Source of the DNA: an uncultured Clostridia bacterium
GTDB lineage: Bacteria > Bacillota_A > Clostridia > Christensenellales > CAG-138
Length of the DNA stretch: 11,277 nucleotides
Assembly: GCA_946623765.1 (NCBI GenBank)
Contig: CAMORL010000043.1
Span: forward strand, 1 to 11,277
Direction of reading: 5' to 3'
Shown: positions 1 to 7,215 of the stretch, in pieces
How positions within the stretch are numbered: the stretch's first letter is position 1
How the letters are laid out: the number at the start of each line of letters is the position of its first letter
Program-made: the position numbers and the translations under genes
Notes under the pieces: generated by a model
What the model was told of the DNA's origin: nothing
The model's input: only the letters and a program-made list of their open reading frames with translations
The model's database searches: none

Positions 1-30
1 GCCGGCAAAGATGAGACGTCGCCGCCGTAA
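1..30 (+). CDS. Possible 3' end of an upstream gene (very tentative)
   Basis: Reading from base 1 gives nine codons (AGKDETSPP) and then a TAA stop at 28-30. The polar, proline-ended peptide could be the tail of a gene that starts outside the window. A second frame stops at 12-14, and the third stays open into pth. Nine codons are too few to identify a protein, so this only notes that an upstream gene may end here. Confidence 0.2.
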   Translation, partial: AGKDETSPP

Positions 31-65
31 AGTTGCGCGCAGCGATCCTTTATGCAGCAGTTTGT

Positions 66-117
66 ACGGACGTCTGTCCGTTCTCCACCCCTCCCCCGTC
101 CGGGGCGTGGGGAAATA
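66..117 (+). other. Structured GC-rich leader upstream of pth
   Basis: Two inverted repeats lie between the possible upstream stop and pth. The first is ACGGAC-GTCT-GTCCGT at 66-81, a perfect 6-bp stem with a 4-base loop. The second is a C-rich then G-rich segment at roughly 88-112 that can fold as CCCC/GGGG around a short loop. Neither is followed by a proper T-run, so they are not convincing terminators. They may be the weak end of the preceding transcript or leader structure ahead of pth. No convincing -35/-10 pair was found between 31 and 139. Confidence 0.3.
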
Positions 118-139
118 CCGTTTTCGGAAAGGAACCAGT

Positions 140-748
140 ATGTATCTGATCGTCGGGCTCGGCAATCCCGGGCTGAGTTACAAAAAAACACGGCACAACG
201 CAGGCTTTCAGGCGCTGGACGCGCTGTCGGAACAGTACGGCATCCCCGTCAAAACCAAGGGCTTTTCCGCTCTGTACGGCGAAGGCCGCATTCAGAACGA
301 GCGCGTGATCCTCTGCAAGCCGCAGACCTATATGAACCTCAGCGGCGACGCGGTTCAGCAGCTTCTCCATTTCTACAAGCTCGAACCGGAAAAGCTCATC
401 GTGCTCTATGACGATATCGATCTGCCGATCGGCAGCCTCCGCATCCGCGAAAAGGGCTCCGCCGGCACGCACAACGGCATGCGTTCGATCATCGCCTGCA
501 TCCATTCCGAGGGCTTTCCGCGGATTCGCATCGGCGTCGGCAAGGACGAATCGGTGCTTCTGCGCGATTACGTTCTGAAGCGTCCCTCGAAGGAGGAACA
601 GAACGTGCTCGATGAAGTCTATATAAACGCCGCGAACGCCGCCGCGCTGATCGTGTCCGGCAATATCGGCGAAGCGCAGATGAAGTACAACAAGAAGCAC
701 GAGCAGAACCGTTCCGTCTCGATCGACGGACACAGGGATGAAAATTGA
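140..748 (+). CDS. pth: Peptidyl-tRNA hydrolase (bacterial Pth family)
   Basis: This 202-residue protein hydrolyses the ester bond of peptidyl-tRNAs released prematurely from ribosomes, recycling tRNA in the cytoplasm. Visible family signatures are the N-terminal GLGNPG (residues 6-11, Asn9), the catalytic His in TRHNAGF (His19), PQTYMNLSG (Asn66), the YDDIDLPIG loop (Asp91) and SAGTHNGMRSI (Asn112). These match the N10, H20, N68, D93 and N114 positions of the Escherichia coli enzyme. Length is normal for the family. The frame is open back to base 11, but the ATG at 140 is chosen because the conserved sequence begins right there and GAAAGGAACC lies just upstream. The upstream 43 codons are arginine-rich and unlike Pth. 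mfd follows after 29 bases, probably in the same operon. All key residues are present, so the enzyme should be active. Confidence 0.97.
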   Translation: MYLIVGLGNPGLSYKKTRHNAGFQALDALSEQYGIPVKTKGFSALYGEGRIQNERVILCKPQTYMNLSGDAVQQLLHFYKLEPEKLIVLYDDIDLPIGSLRIREKGSAGTHNGMRSIIACIHSEGFPRIRIGVGKDESVLLRDYVLKRPSKEEQNVLDEVYINAANAAALIVSGNIGEAQMKYNKKHEQNRSVSIDGHRDEN

Positions 749-772
749 TTGGTGCGTTTTTACACCATGATT

Positions 773-780
773 AGGATATG
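773..780 (+). promoter_or_regulatory. Unusually close ribosome binding site and start of mfd
   Basis: The in-frame triplet at 772-774 is TAG, so mfd cannot begin upstream of the ATG at 778. The only Shine-Dalgarno-like bases nearby, AGGA at 773-776, sit one base from the start codon, far closer than the usual 5-9. No better spaced downstream start precedes the conserved N-terminus. Initiation is therefore expected to be weak, or helped by ribosomes finishing pth 30 bases upstream. The start itself is well supported; the low efficiency is inference. Confidence 0.6.
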
Positions 781-3700
781 AAAGAACTGTTAAACGCGGT
801 CGCAAACGACCCGGGCTATCGACAACTGCATGCTGCATTGGAAAACGGTGACGGAACGGTCGCCGTCTTTGGGCTTCCGGAGGCGCACCGTGCCGCGGTA
901 AACGCCGCGCTTGCCGAGGACCGGACGGTCGTTTGGGTCGTGCCCACGCCTGCGGAAGCGATGCGTCTCTATGAGCTGCAGCGCGCATACTGTCCCGATG
1001 CCGGGCTGTTTTTGCCGCGTGAGCTGCCGCTTGTTCACCTCGAGGCGGTTTCCGCCGAACGCCGAAGCGAGCGTCTTTCGGTGCTTTCTCGTCTCGCGCT
1101 TTCCGTGCCGTCACTGATCGTTACCTGCCCGGAAGCGATGATGGAACGTCTTGTTCCGCATGAGACATTTTTGTCGCAGATCGTCCGGGTATCCGTCGGC
1201 GATACGGTCGATCCGCGTGTGCTTGCCGCACAGCTTGCGAACGCAGGCTACGAACGCACGGCGGAGATCGAAGGTCCGGGACAGTTTGCGTCCCGCGGGG
1301 ACATTCTGGACGTCTATCCCCCGCAGGCGGCGTATCCGTACCGCATCGAGTTTTACGGCGACGACGTGGATCAGATGCGCGTCTTCGATCCTTTGACGCA
1401 GCGCAGCGTTGAACAGGTTTCCGCCGCCGTGCTGCCGCCCGCCTTTGAGTCTCCGCAGACCGCGGAGTCGATGGCGCGGGCGCTGCGGCTTTTGAAGAAC
1501 GCGCAGGGATTCGACGCGCAGCGCGACTCCTGGAAGGAGGGTCGTCCCTGCATCGGGGCGGACGTGCTGATTCCGCTTCTGTACCCTGTCACGGAAACGC
1601 TGCAGGATTACCTTCCGGACGGAAGCGTCATCCTTCTGAACGATCCCGAACGCATTGCGGACGAGGCGCGCGCCGCCGAACTGGTCTTTTCCGAAACCGT
1701 TGCCGCGACGCTCGAACGCGGCGAAGGGCATCCCTCGCAGGGAAAGCTGCTCTGTCCGGCGGACGCAATCGTGCGGCGGCTCGACACGCGCCGCACCGCA
1801 GCGTACTACGCGCTGTTCCGTCCCTATGCAAATTACCGGCACCATGCGCGCGTAAGCTTTACGGCGGAGCCCGCACCCGTGTATCTGAACGATTCCGCGC
1901 AGTTTCTGACCGAGCTTGAAAAGCTCCTCGGCGCTCGCGAAGCTGTGCTTTTGTACGTCGGAGAGGCGCAGGAACGTATGCGCGACGTGCTGCGCGACAG
2001 CGATCTTTCGGTCGCGTATGCCGACGCCCTGACCCGTCCGCCGGTGCGCGGCGAAGCGCTGATCCTTTCGGAAACGCTGCCGCAGGGCTTTGCGTTCCCG
2101 GAATCGCATCTCTACGTGCTGACGGCGCAGGAGCTGTTCGGCAAGCGTCCTGCCGCCCGTGTGCGCAAAAAGAGCGGCATGCTGAAGTATTCGGACCTGT
2201 CCGTCGGCGACTACGTGGTGCATGAAGCATACGGCATCGGAAAATTCCTCGGTGTCGAACAGCTCACGATCGACGGCAGTACGAAGGACTATCTGCTGTT
2301 CGCCTACCGCGGCGGAGACCGGCTCTATCTGCCGACCGATCGGCTCGACGGCGTTCAGAAATATGTCGGCGCGGACGCGGAAGTGCCGCCGCAGCTTTCG
2401 AAGCTCGGCGGAACGGAATGGCAGCAGCGTGTGGAAAAAGCGCGGCAGGGAGCGAAAAAACTCGCGGTCGACCTCGCGCGGCTGTACGCGGCGCGCGCCT
2501 CGAACGGCGGCTTTGCCTTCTCCAAGGACACGCCGTGGCAGAAGCGGCTCGAAGACGCGTTCCCCTACGAGGAAACGCCGGATCAGGCGCAGGCGATCCG
2601 GGACATCAAAGCGGATATGGAATCGCCGCGGCCGATGGACCGGCTGCTGTGCGGCGACGTTGGCTACGGCAAGACCGAGGTTGCGATGCGCGCGGCGTTC
2701 AAGGCGGTGCAGGACAGCAAGCAGGTCGCCTTTCTCGTCCCGACGACGATCCTTGCGCAGCAGCATTACCATACGCTTTTGCAGCGGTTTGCGGATTTCC
2801 CGGTGCGCGTGGCGTGCCTTTCCCGTTTCCAGTCGGCGAAGGAATGCGCCGAAGTCAAAAAGGGGCTCGAATCGGGCGAGATCGACGTGGTCGTCGGTAC
2901 GCACGCGCTGCTTGCAAAATCGGTGAAATACAAGAATCTCGGGCTGCTCATCATCGATGAGGAACACCGCTTCGGCGTAAACCACAAGGAGCAGATCAAA
3001 GCGATGCGCAGCGAGATCGACGTGCTGACGCTGACCGCAACGCCGATCCCCCGGACGCTGAACCTTTCGATGACGGGCATCCGCGATATCTCGACGATCG
3101 AAACGCCTCCGGAAAACCGATTCCCGGTGCAGACGTTCGTTATGGAATACAACGACGCGTTCATCGCCGCCGCGCTGCAGAAGGAGCTTGCCCGCGGCGG
3201 GCAGGCATTCATCGTGTCGAACCGCGTCATCACAATGGGTTCGACGCTCGAGCATTTCAGGGCGCTGCTGCCGGAGGCGACAATCGCCATGGCGCACGGG
3301 CAGATGCCGGAAACCCAGCTTGAAAACACGATGATGGCGTTTCTGAACCATGAAATCGACATTCTTCTCTGTTCCACGATCGTCGAAAGCGGCGTGGATA
3401 TCCCGAACGCAAACACGCTCGTCGTGCTCGACGCGGACAGGCTCGGGCTTGCGCAGCTCTATCAGCTTCGCGGCAGGGTCGGGCGATCGACGCGCATGGC
3501 GTATGCGTATCTGACCGTTCCGCAGGCGCGTGAAGTGTCCGAAACGGCGCAGAAACGACTCCTGGCGATCCGCGAATTCACACAGTTCGGCGCAGGCTTC
3601 CGCCTGGCGATGCGCGACCTCGAGATCCGCGGCGCGGGCAGTCTGCTCGGTGCGGAGCAGCACGGGCATATTTCGGACATCGGCTACGAATTCTACTGCA

Positions 3701-4218
3701 AGCTGATGCGCAACGCCGTCGCCGAAGCAAAGGGCGAAACGGTTGCGCCGGAGATCGAAACGACGGTCGACGCGCCGGTCGACGCGTACATCCCGAAATC
3801 GTTCCTGCCGAGCGAACTGCACCGGCTTGCCATGTACAAGCGCATCGCGGGGATCGGCGACAGCGATTCCTATACGGATCTTCTGGACGAGTTCAACGAC
3901 CGCTACGGCGATCTGCCCGAACCGGTGATGACGCTGATGCAGCTTGCGCTGATTCGCGCGTATGCGCGCCGCGCGGGATTCTCCACCGTCACCGTACGCG
4001 ACGGCAAGGTCACCCTCGTATACGACGCGTCCGCACATCCGGACGGCATACGGCTTTTGGCGGTTTTGTCCTCGGAACCGAATCTCCGTCTGCTTGCGAA
4101 CGAGCCCGCCGCGATCGTCTGGACCGATAAAAAGCGCGATGTTCGCGATTTTGTCAAAAATCTTCCACAATTAATTTACAGGCTGATGCATTGCGCGGAT
4201 GCCGAACTCGGAGTATAA
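778..4218 (+). CDS. mfd: Transcription-repair coupling factor Mfd
   Basis: This 1146-residue DNA translocase pushes RNA polymerase stalled at lesions off the template and recruits UvrA for nucleotide excision repair. Domains in order are as follows. An N-terminal UvrB-like region includes FASRGDILDVYP at about 170-181. A CarD-like RNA-polymerase-interaction domain starts near 472 (VGDYVVHEAYGIGKF). Next comes a superfamily 2 RecG-like motor with Walker A GDVGYGKTE (626-634, Lys632), DEEHRF (727-732), TATPIPRTL (753-761) and QLRGRVGRS (896-904). The translocation-associated segment EIRGAGSLLGAEQHGH follows, then a C-terminal regulatory domain with PVDAYIPKSFLPSE. Length and motif set are typical for a full, functional protein. 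It follows pth by 29 bases, the common Bacillota arrangement. Its last codons carry a promoter for the next gene. Confidence 0.98.
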   Translation: MKELLNAVANDPGYRQLHAALENGDGTVAVFGLPEAHRAAVNAALAEDRTVVWVVPTPAEAMRLYELQRAYCPDAGLFLPRELPLVHLEAVSAERRSERLSVLSRLALSVPSLIVTCPEAMMERLVPHETFLSQIVRVSVGDTVDPRVLAAQLANAGYERTAEIEGPGQFASRGDILDVYPPQAAYPYRIEFYGDDVDQMRVFDPLTQRSVEQVSAAVLPPAFESPQTAESMARALRLLKNAQGFDAQRDSWKEGRPCIGADVLIPLLYPVTETLQDYLPDGSVILLNDPERIADEARAAELVFSETVAATLERGEGHPSQGKLLCPADAIVRRLDTRRTAAYYALFRPYANYRHHARVSFTAEPAPVYLNDSAQFLTELEKLLGAREAVLLYVGEAQERMRDVLRDSDLSVAYADALTRPPVRGEALILSETLPQGFAFPESHLYVLTAQELFGKRPAARVRKKSGMLKYSDLSVGDYVVHEAYGIGKFLGVEQLTIDGSTKDYLLFAYRGGDRLYLPTDRLDGVQKYVGADAEVPPQLSKLGGTEWQQRVEKARQGAKKLAVDLARLYAARASNGGFAFSKDTPWQKRLEDAFPYEETPDQAQAIRDIKADMESPRPMDRLLCGDVGYGKTEVAMRAAFKAVQDSKQVAFLVPTTILAQQHYHTLLQRFADFPVRVACLSRFQSAKECAEVKKGLESGEIDVVVGTHALLAKSVKYKNLGLLIIDEEHRFGVNHKEQIKAMRSEIDVLTLTATPIPRTLNLSMTGIRDISTIETPPENRFPVQTFVMEYNDAFIAAALQKELARGGQAFIVSNRVITMGSTLEHFRALLPEATIAMAHGQMPETQLENTMMAFLNHEIDILLCSTIVESGVDIPNANTLVVLDADRLGLAQLYQLRGRVGRSTRMAYAYLTVPQAREVSETAQKRLLAIREFTQFGAGFRLAMRDLEIRGAGSLLGAEQHGHISDIGYEFYCKLMRNAVAEAKGETVAPEIETTVDAPVDAYIPKSFLPSELHRLAMYKRIAGIGDSDSYTDLLDEFNDRYGDLPEPVMTLMQLALIRAYARRAGFSTVTVRDGKVTLVYDASAHPDGIRLLAVLSSEPNLRLLANEPAAIVWTDKKRDVRDFVKNLPQLIYRLMHCADAELGV

Positions 4219-4219
4219 T
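4191..4219 (+). promoter_or_regulatory. Sigma-A type promoter inside the 3' end of mfd
   Basis: A -35 element TTGCGC (4191-4196, four of six consensus bases) is followed by a 17-base spacer and a perfect -10 TATAAT (4214-4219). The -10 contains the mfd stop codon TAA (4216-4218). Transcription would begin around 4226, giving a leader of roughly 25 bases before the lipoprotein start at 4251. This would let the lipoprotein and the following membrane protein be expressed independently of pth-mfd. Confidence 0.72.
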
Positions 4220-4250
4220 GGAGCGAACCCACAGAAAGGATCCCTGTTCA

Positions 4251-5711
4251 ATGAAATTCAACAAACGTTTTCTTGCGATGCTGACGGCAATCCTGCTGTC
4301 GCTGTCGCTTACCGGCTGCCTTGTTCCGAAGGAGGAAGGCGAGCTGAATGAAGTCACCCCCGCCCCCGAAGACGCGCAGACGCAGGCGCCGGACACCGTC
4401 AATTTTGACGGCGAAGCAACCGCGATCGAGCTCGGCAGCATCAAAATCAAGGCGAACGACGTCGTCAACCTGTTCGACTCCTATATGGGCATGTTCTCCT
4501 ATTCCGGCTCGGTCAACGCCGAAACCGTCGAACAGTGCATGTCTATGACGGAGGACGAGATGATCCGCACCTACGTGCCGCTCTGGAAGGCCGAGGAGCT
4601 CGGCATCACCCTCACAAGCGAAGAGGAACTGGAGATCGACGCGTCCGCGCATGCGGAAGTGGAGGAAGAGCGCAATGCGCTGCTGTGCCAGTTCGCGTAC
4701 TACTACGGCGCGATCGAGGAGATTCCGGACGACGCCTCGAGCCTCACGCAGGAGCAGATCGACGTCGCGGTCAACGCGATCAACGAGCAGCTTGCGCAGA
4801 TGTTCCACGAAGGCTTTGTGTTTGACGACTATCTGGCGATGGAACACGACAGCATTCTCGAAAGCTTCCGGATCGATCGTCTCACCGAAGCGCTGAAGGC
4901 GACCATGAATACCGATTCGCTCGACCCCGCTGAGGTCGACGCGTGGTACGAAAAGACGCTTGCCGCACAAAAAGCCAAATACGACGAGGATCCGCTGGAA
5001 TACTACTACGACGCGCAGGGACTTGAGGTCGAAGACGCCGTACCCGTGCTGTATGTGCCGGACGGCTATATCCGCGTGCAGGTGATCCAGCTTACACCGG
5101 ACGGCGAGCCGGACGAAAAGATCGAGGCGAACGCGACGCAGATGAAGGATCTCGAAGCGGAATACGGCGAACTGGCGCTGAACGGCGAGAACCCGGAACG
5201 TCAGGCGGAGATCGCGGAACAGTATGCGGCGCTGAAGGCGGAAAACGACGAGCTGGAGAACAGCTACTACAGCGACGTCCGCACAAAGATCGACGAGGCG
5301 TATGCCGCGCTGGAAGGCGGCGCGTCGTTCGAGGACGTCATGAAGACCTATAACGGCTCTGCGGAAAACGAATCCGGCATGGACGAGCGTCTCATCTACA
5401 TCAAAGGCGAAGACCCGCGCAACGGTTCGCTCGGCGACTGTGCCAAGGATCTCGAACCCGGCACGTACAGCAAGCCGCTCCTGGTCGACGGCGCATATGT
5501 GATCGTCAAGTTCATCGAGGTCGTGAAGGAAGGTCCCGTCGACCGCGCGTCGATCGAAGAGGATATCCGCATCGCGGCGCTGGCAGCGCTCACCGAGGAA
5601 ACGTGGGAAGCGCAGTTTGACGAATGGTACACCGACGCCATGGAGAAGGCGGTCTTCCATCGCGATACCTATGAGATGATCAAGAGCGAATACCTCTCCT
5701 CCGATCAGTAA
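4251..5711 (+). CDS. Lipoprotein with SurA/PrsA-like, degenerate parvulin foldase region
   Basis: This 486-residue protein is probably an extracytoplasmic folding factor anchored to the outer face of the membrane. The N-terminus has a basic n-region (MKFNKR), a hydrophobic core and the lipobox LTGC with Cys23, followed by an acidic linker. Residues about 50-240 are helix-rich, as in SurA/PrsA N-terminal chaperone domains. A parvulin-like part begins at YIRVQVIQL (about 273-281) and is interrupted by a charged, probably coiled-coil insert (about 290-345). It resumes with GGASFEDVMKTY and ends at DGAYVIVKFIEV (about 424). The GGDLG-type active-site signature is absent, so catalysis of prolyl isomerisation is doubtful. 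The ATG at 4251 (AAGGA at 4236-4240, 10-base spacing) gives a proper lipoprotein signal. An in-frame ATG at 4218, overlapping the mfd stop, would add 11 residues and is the alternative. Similar genes often follow mfd in Clostridia. Confidence 0.82.
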   Translation: MKFNKRFLAMLTAILLSLSLTGCLVPKEEGELNEVTPAPEDAQTQAPDTVNFDGEATAIELGSIKIKANDVVNLFDSYMGMFSYSGSVNAETVEQCMSMTEDEMIRTYVPLWKAEELGITLTSEEELEIDASAHAEVEEERNALLCQFAYYYGAIEEIPDDASSLTQEQIDVAVNAINEQLAQMFHEGFVFDDYLAMEHDSILESFRIDRLTEALKATMNTDSLDPAEVDAWYEKTLAAQKAKYDEDPLEYYYDAQGLEVEDAVPVLYVPDGYIRVQVIQLTPDGEPDEKIEANATQMKDLEAEYGELALNGENPERQAEIAEQYAALKAENDELENSYYSDVRTKIDEAYAALEGGASFEDVMKTYNGSAENESGMDERLIYIKGEDPRNGSLGDCAKDLEPGTYSKPLLVDGAYVIVKFIEVVKEGPVDRASIEEDIRIAALAALTEETWEAQFDEWYTDAMEKAVFHRDTYEMIKSEYLSSDQ

Positions 5712-5760
5712 AAAACCGGTCGGCAGAGATTCCATACAAATTCAAAAAAGGAGCAAACAT

Positions 5761-6174
5761 ATGGAGTATCAATATCAGAATCCCGTGATCGAACAGCCCG
5801 TGCGTACCCCTGCGTCCGTCAAGCTGCAGGCAACGGCGCTGGTGCTCGGCATCGTCGGCTGCGCGCTGTCGTGTGTCGGTTATTTCTTCTCCCTGTTCAA
5901 CGGCGTCATGCGCGTCGAGTATGCCTATTACAACGGAACAACAGCCGGCAGTTCCGTCGGGATCATTCTCGGCATCATCGGACTGGTCCTCGGCTTTGCC
6001 GCACTCATTCTCGGCATCATCGGATTGGTTCGCAGCATCCGCCGCGAAACCCGCACCGTGAAGGGCATCATCTTATCCGCGATCGGTCTGAACTGCGCGC
6101 TCGTCGCAATCGCGTTCGGATTCATCTGTATCTTTATCACCGGCATGATCTCCCTGGCGATGACGTTCGCGTAA
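5761..6174 (+). CDS. Small three-helix membrane protein, DUF4190-like
   Basis: This 137-residue integral membrane protein has unknown function. A short polar N-terminus rich in Gln, Tyr and Pro precedes three hydrophobic segments at about 22-46, 65-90 and 102-133. A basic loop (RSIRRETRTVK) lies between the second and third. The glycine-rich, repeated ILGIIGLV pattern and a final isoleucine-rich helix resemble the small DUF4190 membrane proteins common in Bacillota and Actinobacteria; this is recognition by eye. An excellent ribosome binding site, AAGGAG (5748-5753), lies 7 bases before the ATG. The gene starts 49 bases after the lipoprotein with no terminator between them, so the two are probably co-transcribed, and it ends just before a strong terminator. 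Nothing in the sequence assigns a substrate or partner. Confidence 0.78.
   Translation: MEYQYQNPVIEQPVRTPASVKLQATALVLGIVGCALSCVGYFFSLFNGVMRVEYAYYNGTTAGSSVGIILGIIGLVLGFAALILGIIGLVRSIRRETRTVKGIILSAIGLNCALVAIAFGFICIFITGMISLAMTFA
5965..6024 (+). repeat. 18-base direct repeat within the small membrane protein gene
   Basis: ATTCTCGGCATCATCGGA occurs exactly at 5965-5982 and again at 6007-6024. The 42-base offset keeps the frame, so the peptide ILGIIGLV appears twice within one transmembrane segment (residues 69-76 and 83-90). It looks like a local in-frame duplication that built or lengthened the second helix, rather than a mobile or regulatory repeat. Confidence 0.85.
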
Positions 6175-6195
6175 AAAGCATCTGCACCTTCCCTG

Positions 6196-6223
6196 CCTCC
6201 CCCGGTTTCGGGGGAGGTTTTTT
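6196..6223 (+). terminator. Strong intrinsic terminator
   Basis: A perfect 9-bp stem, CCTCCCCCG (6196-6204) with CGGGGGAGG (6209-6217), closes a GTTT loop and is followed by six T residues (6218-6223). It lies 21 bases after the stop of the small membrane protein gene and should end the upstream transcript. The DUF11 gene downstream therefore needs its own promoter. Confidence 0.93.
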
Positions 6224-6238
6224 GCGTCCTTTTCGCGG

Positions 6239-6268
6239 TTGTAGCCGATCGGTGTTTTTTTGCATAGT
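6239..6268 (+). promoter_or_regulatory. Weak candidate promoter for the DUF11-like gene
   Basis: TTGTAG (6239-6244) and CATAGT (6263-6268) are separated by 18 bases, with a T-run in the spacer. They match consensus at three and four of six positions. A promoter is expected here because a strong terminator lies just upstream and the gene begins at 6309, but these hexamers are only the best fit found. A different sigma factor is possible. Confidence 0.3.
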
Positions 6269-6308
6269 ATACCACGGGCGGCATACGCCGTCCGGAAAGG
6301 AGTATCCT

Positions 6309-7154
6309 ATGGCAATCATCAAGAATCAGGCAAATCTGACATATACCTACGGCACGACGACCGCATCCGTGCTGTCCAACCTTGCGGAGACGGAATGGAA
6401 CGCGGCGCTGACCGCGGAAAAACGCGCGCTCGAGGACGCGTACCGCGAAGGCTCGACGCTGACGTACCTCATCTCGTTCAAAAACAGCGGCGCTTCGCCG
6501 GTCGAATCCCTCGTCGTGACCGACAATCTCGGCGCGTTCACCCCCTCGGGTTCCGATACGCCGGTCGTTCCGCTGACCTTTGCAGGCAACGCCACGCTCT
6601 ATGTCGACGGGACGTTCTCGGAAACGCTGACGCCCGCATTCGTACCGGAAGGCATGCAGTTCACGCTGCCGTCGATCCCGGCGAACGCGGATGCGCTTCT
6701 CATCTATCAGGCGACGGTGAATTCCTTTGCTCCGCTTACGGTCGGCAGCGAAATCACAAACACCGCGACGATCGGCGAAACGGATCCGCTGACCGTCTCC
6801 GCGACCGTCCCCGCAGCCGAATACGCGGACGTGACGATCCAAAAGGAGATGTACCCGAACCCGATCACCGGCGGCGGCTCGCTGGAAGTCGCCTTCACGA
6901 TCGAAAACCGCGGCAACACGGAAGCGACCGACCTCGTGCTGACCGACGATTTCCCGCTTGCGTTCAGCGGCGTCGCGGTTTCGGTCAACGGAACGCCGAC
7001 GACAGACTTCACCTTTGACGGCACGCGGCTTACGCTGCCCTCGGGAACCGCGGGAACGCTGTCCGTGCCTGCCGCGACGTTCACACAGGACGAGACCGGC
7101 GCGGTTGCCGTCACCCCCGGCGTGCTGACGGTCACGCTCACCGGCACGGTGTAA
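6309..7154 (+). CDS. Two-domain DUF11-like beta-sandwich protein without export signal
   Basis: This 281-residue protein carries two tandem immunoglobulin-like repeats of the DUF11 (conserved repeat) type. The first, about 45-155, contains LTYLISFKNSG and VVTDNLG. The second, about 172-280, contains VAFTIENRGNTEATDL and VLTDDFPLAFSG. The short N-terminus (IIKNQANLTYTYG) resembles the closing strand of such a repeat. The protein is rich in Thr, Ala and Val, poor in Lys and free of Cys, like surface adhesin repeats. Yet it has no signal peptide, membrane segment or LPXTG motif. The start is fixed by GGAAAGGAG (6293-6301) six to seven bases before ATG. Family members are usually segments of large wall proteins, so a stand-alone leaderless version suggests non-classical export or an intracellular or spore-coat role; the function is unknown. 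It is monocistronic, lying between the 6196 terminator and a convergent operon. Confidence 0.75.
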   Translation: MAIIKNQANLTYTYGTTTASVLSNLAETEWNAALTAEKRALEDAYREGSTLTYLISFKNSGASPVESLVVTDNLGAFTPSGSDTPVVPLTFAGNATLYVDGTFSETLTPAFVPEGMQFTLPSIPANADALLIYQATVNSFAPLTVGSEITNTATIGETDPLTVSATVPAAEYADVTIQKEMYPNPITGGGSLEVAFTIENRGNTEATDLVLTDDFPLAFSGVAVSVNGTPTTDFTFDGTRLTLPSGTAGTLSVPAATFTQDETGAVAVTPGVLTVTLTGTV

Positions 7155-7174
7155 AACCCCTGCAAACGGAATAC

Positions 7175-7202
7175 AAAAAAGGCGCCCGTTCGGACGCCTT
7201 TT
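7175..7202. terminator. Bidirectional intrinsic terminator between convergent genes
   Basis: An A-run (7175-7180) and GGCG (7181-7184) pair with CGCC (7195-7198) and TTTT (7199-7202). An inner CC/GG pairing closes around GTTC, with one C-A mismatch at 7185/7194. Read on either strand it gives a GC stem followed by a U-tract. It lies 20 bases after the + strand DUF11 stop and 13 bases beyond the - strand DUF937 stop, so it can serve both. Confidence 0.85.
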
Positions 7203-7215
7203 GCCGGTTTTCGGA

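Noticed and set aside
33..61. TTGCGC upstream of pth as a -35 element
   Set aside because: The same hexamer is used at the end of mfd, but here no acceptable -10 occurs at 16-18 bases.
11..139. N-terminal extension of Pth by 43 residues
   Set aside because: The extension is Arg-rich and absent from the family. The ATG at 140 has an RBS and starts precisely at the conserved sequence.
1111..4170. A 1019-codon open frame on the - strand opposite mfd
   Set aside because: It mirrors mfd almost exactly, is extremely rich in Arg, His and Val, has no known motif and is explained by GC-rich codon bias in the real gene.
4248..5735. A 495-codon open frame on the - strand opposite the lipoprotein
   Set aside because: The sense strand has a lipobox, RBS and promoter; the antisense product is an Arg/Val/Leu/Phe-rich shadow without family signatures.
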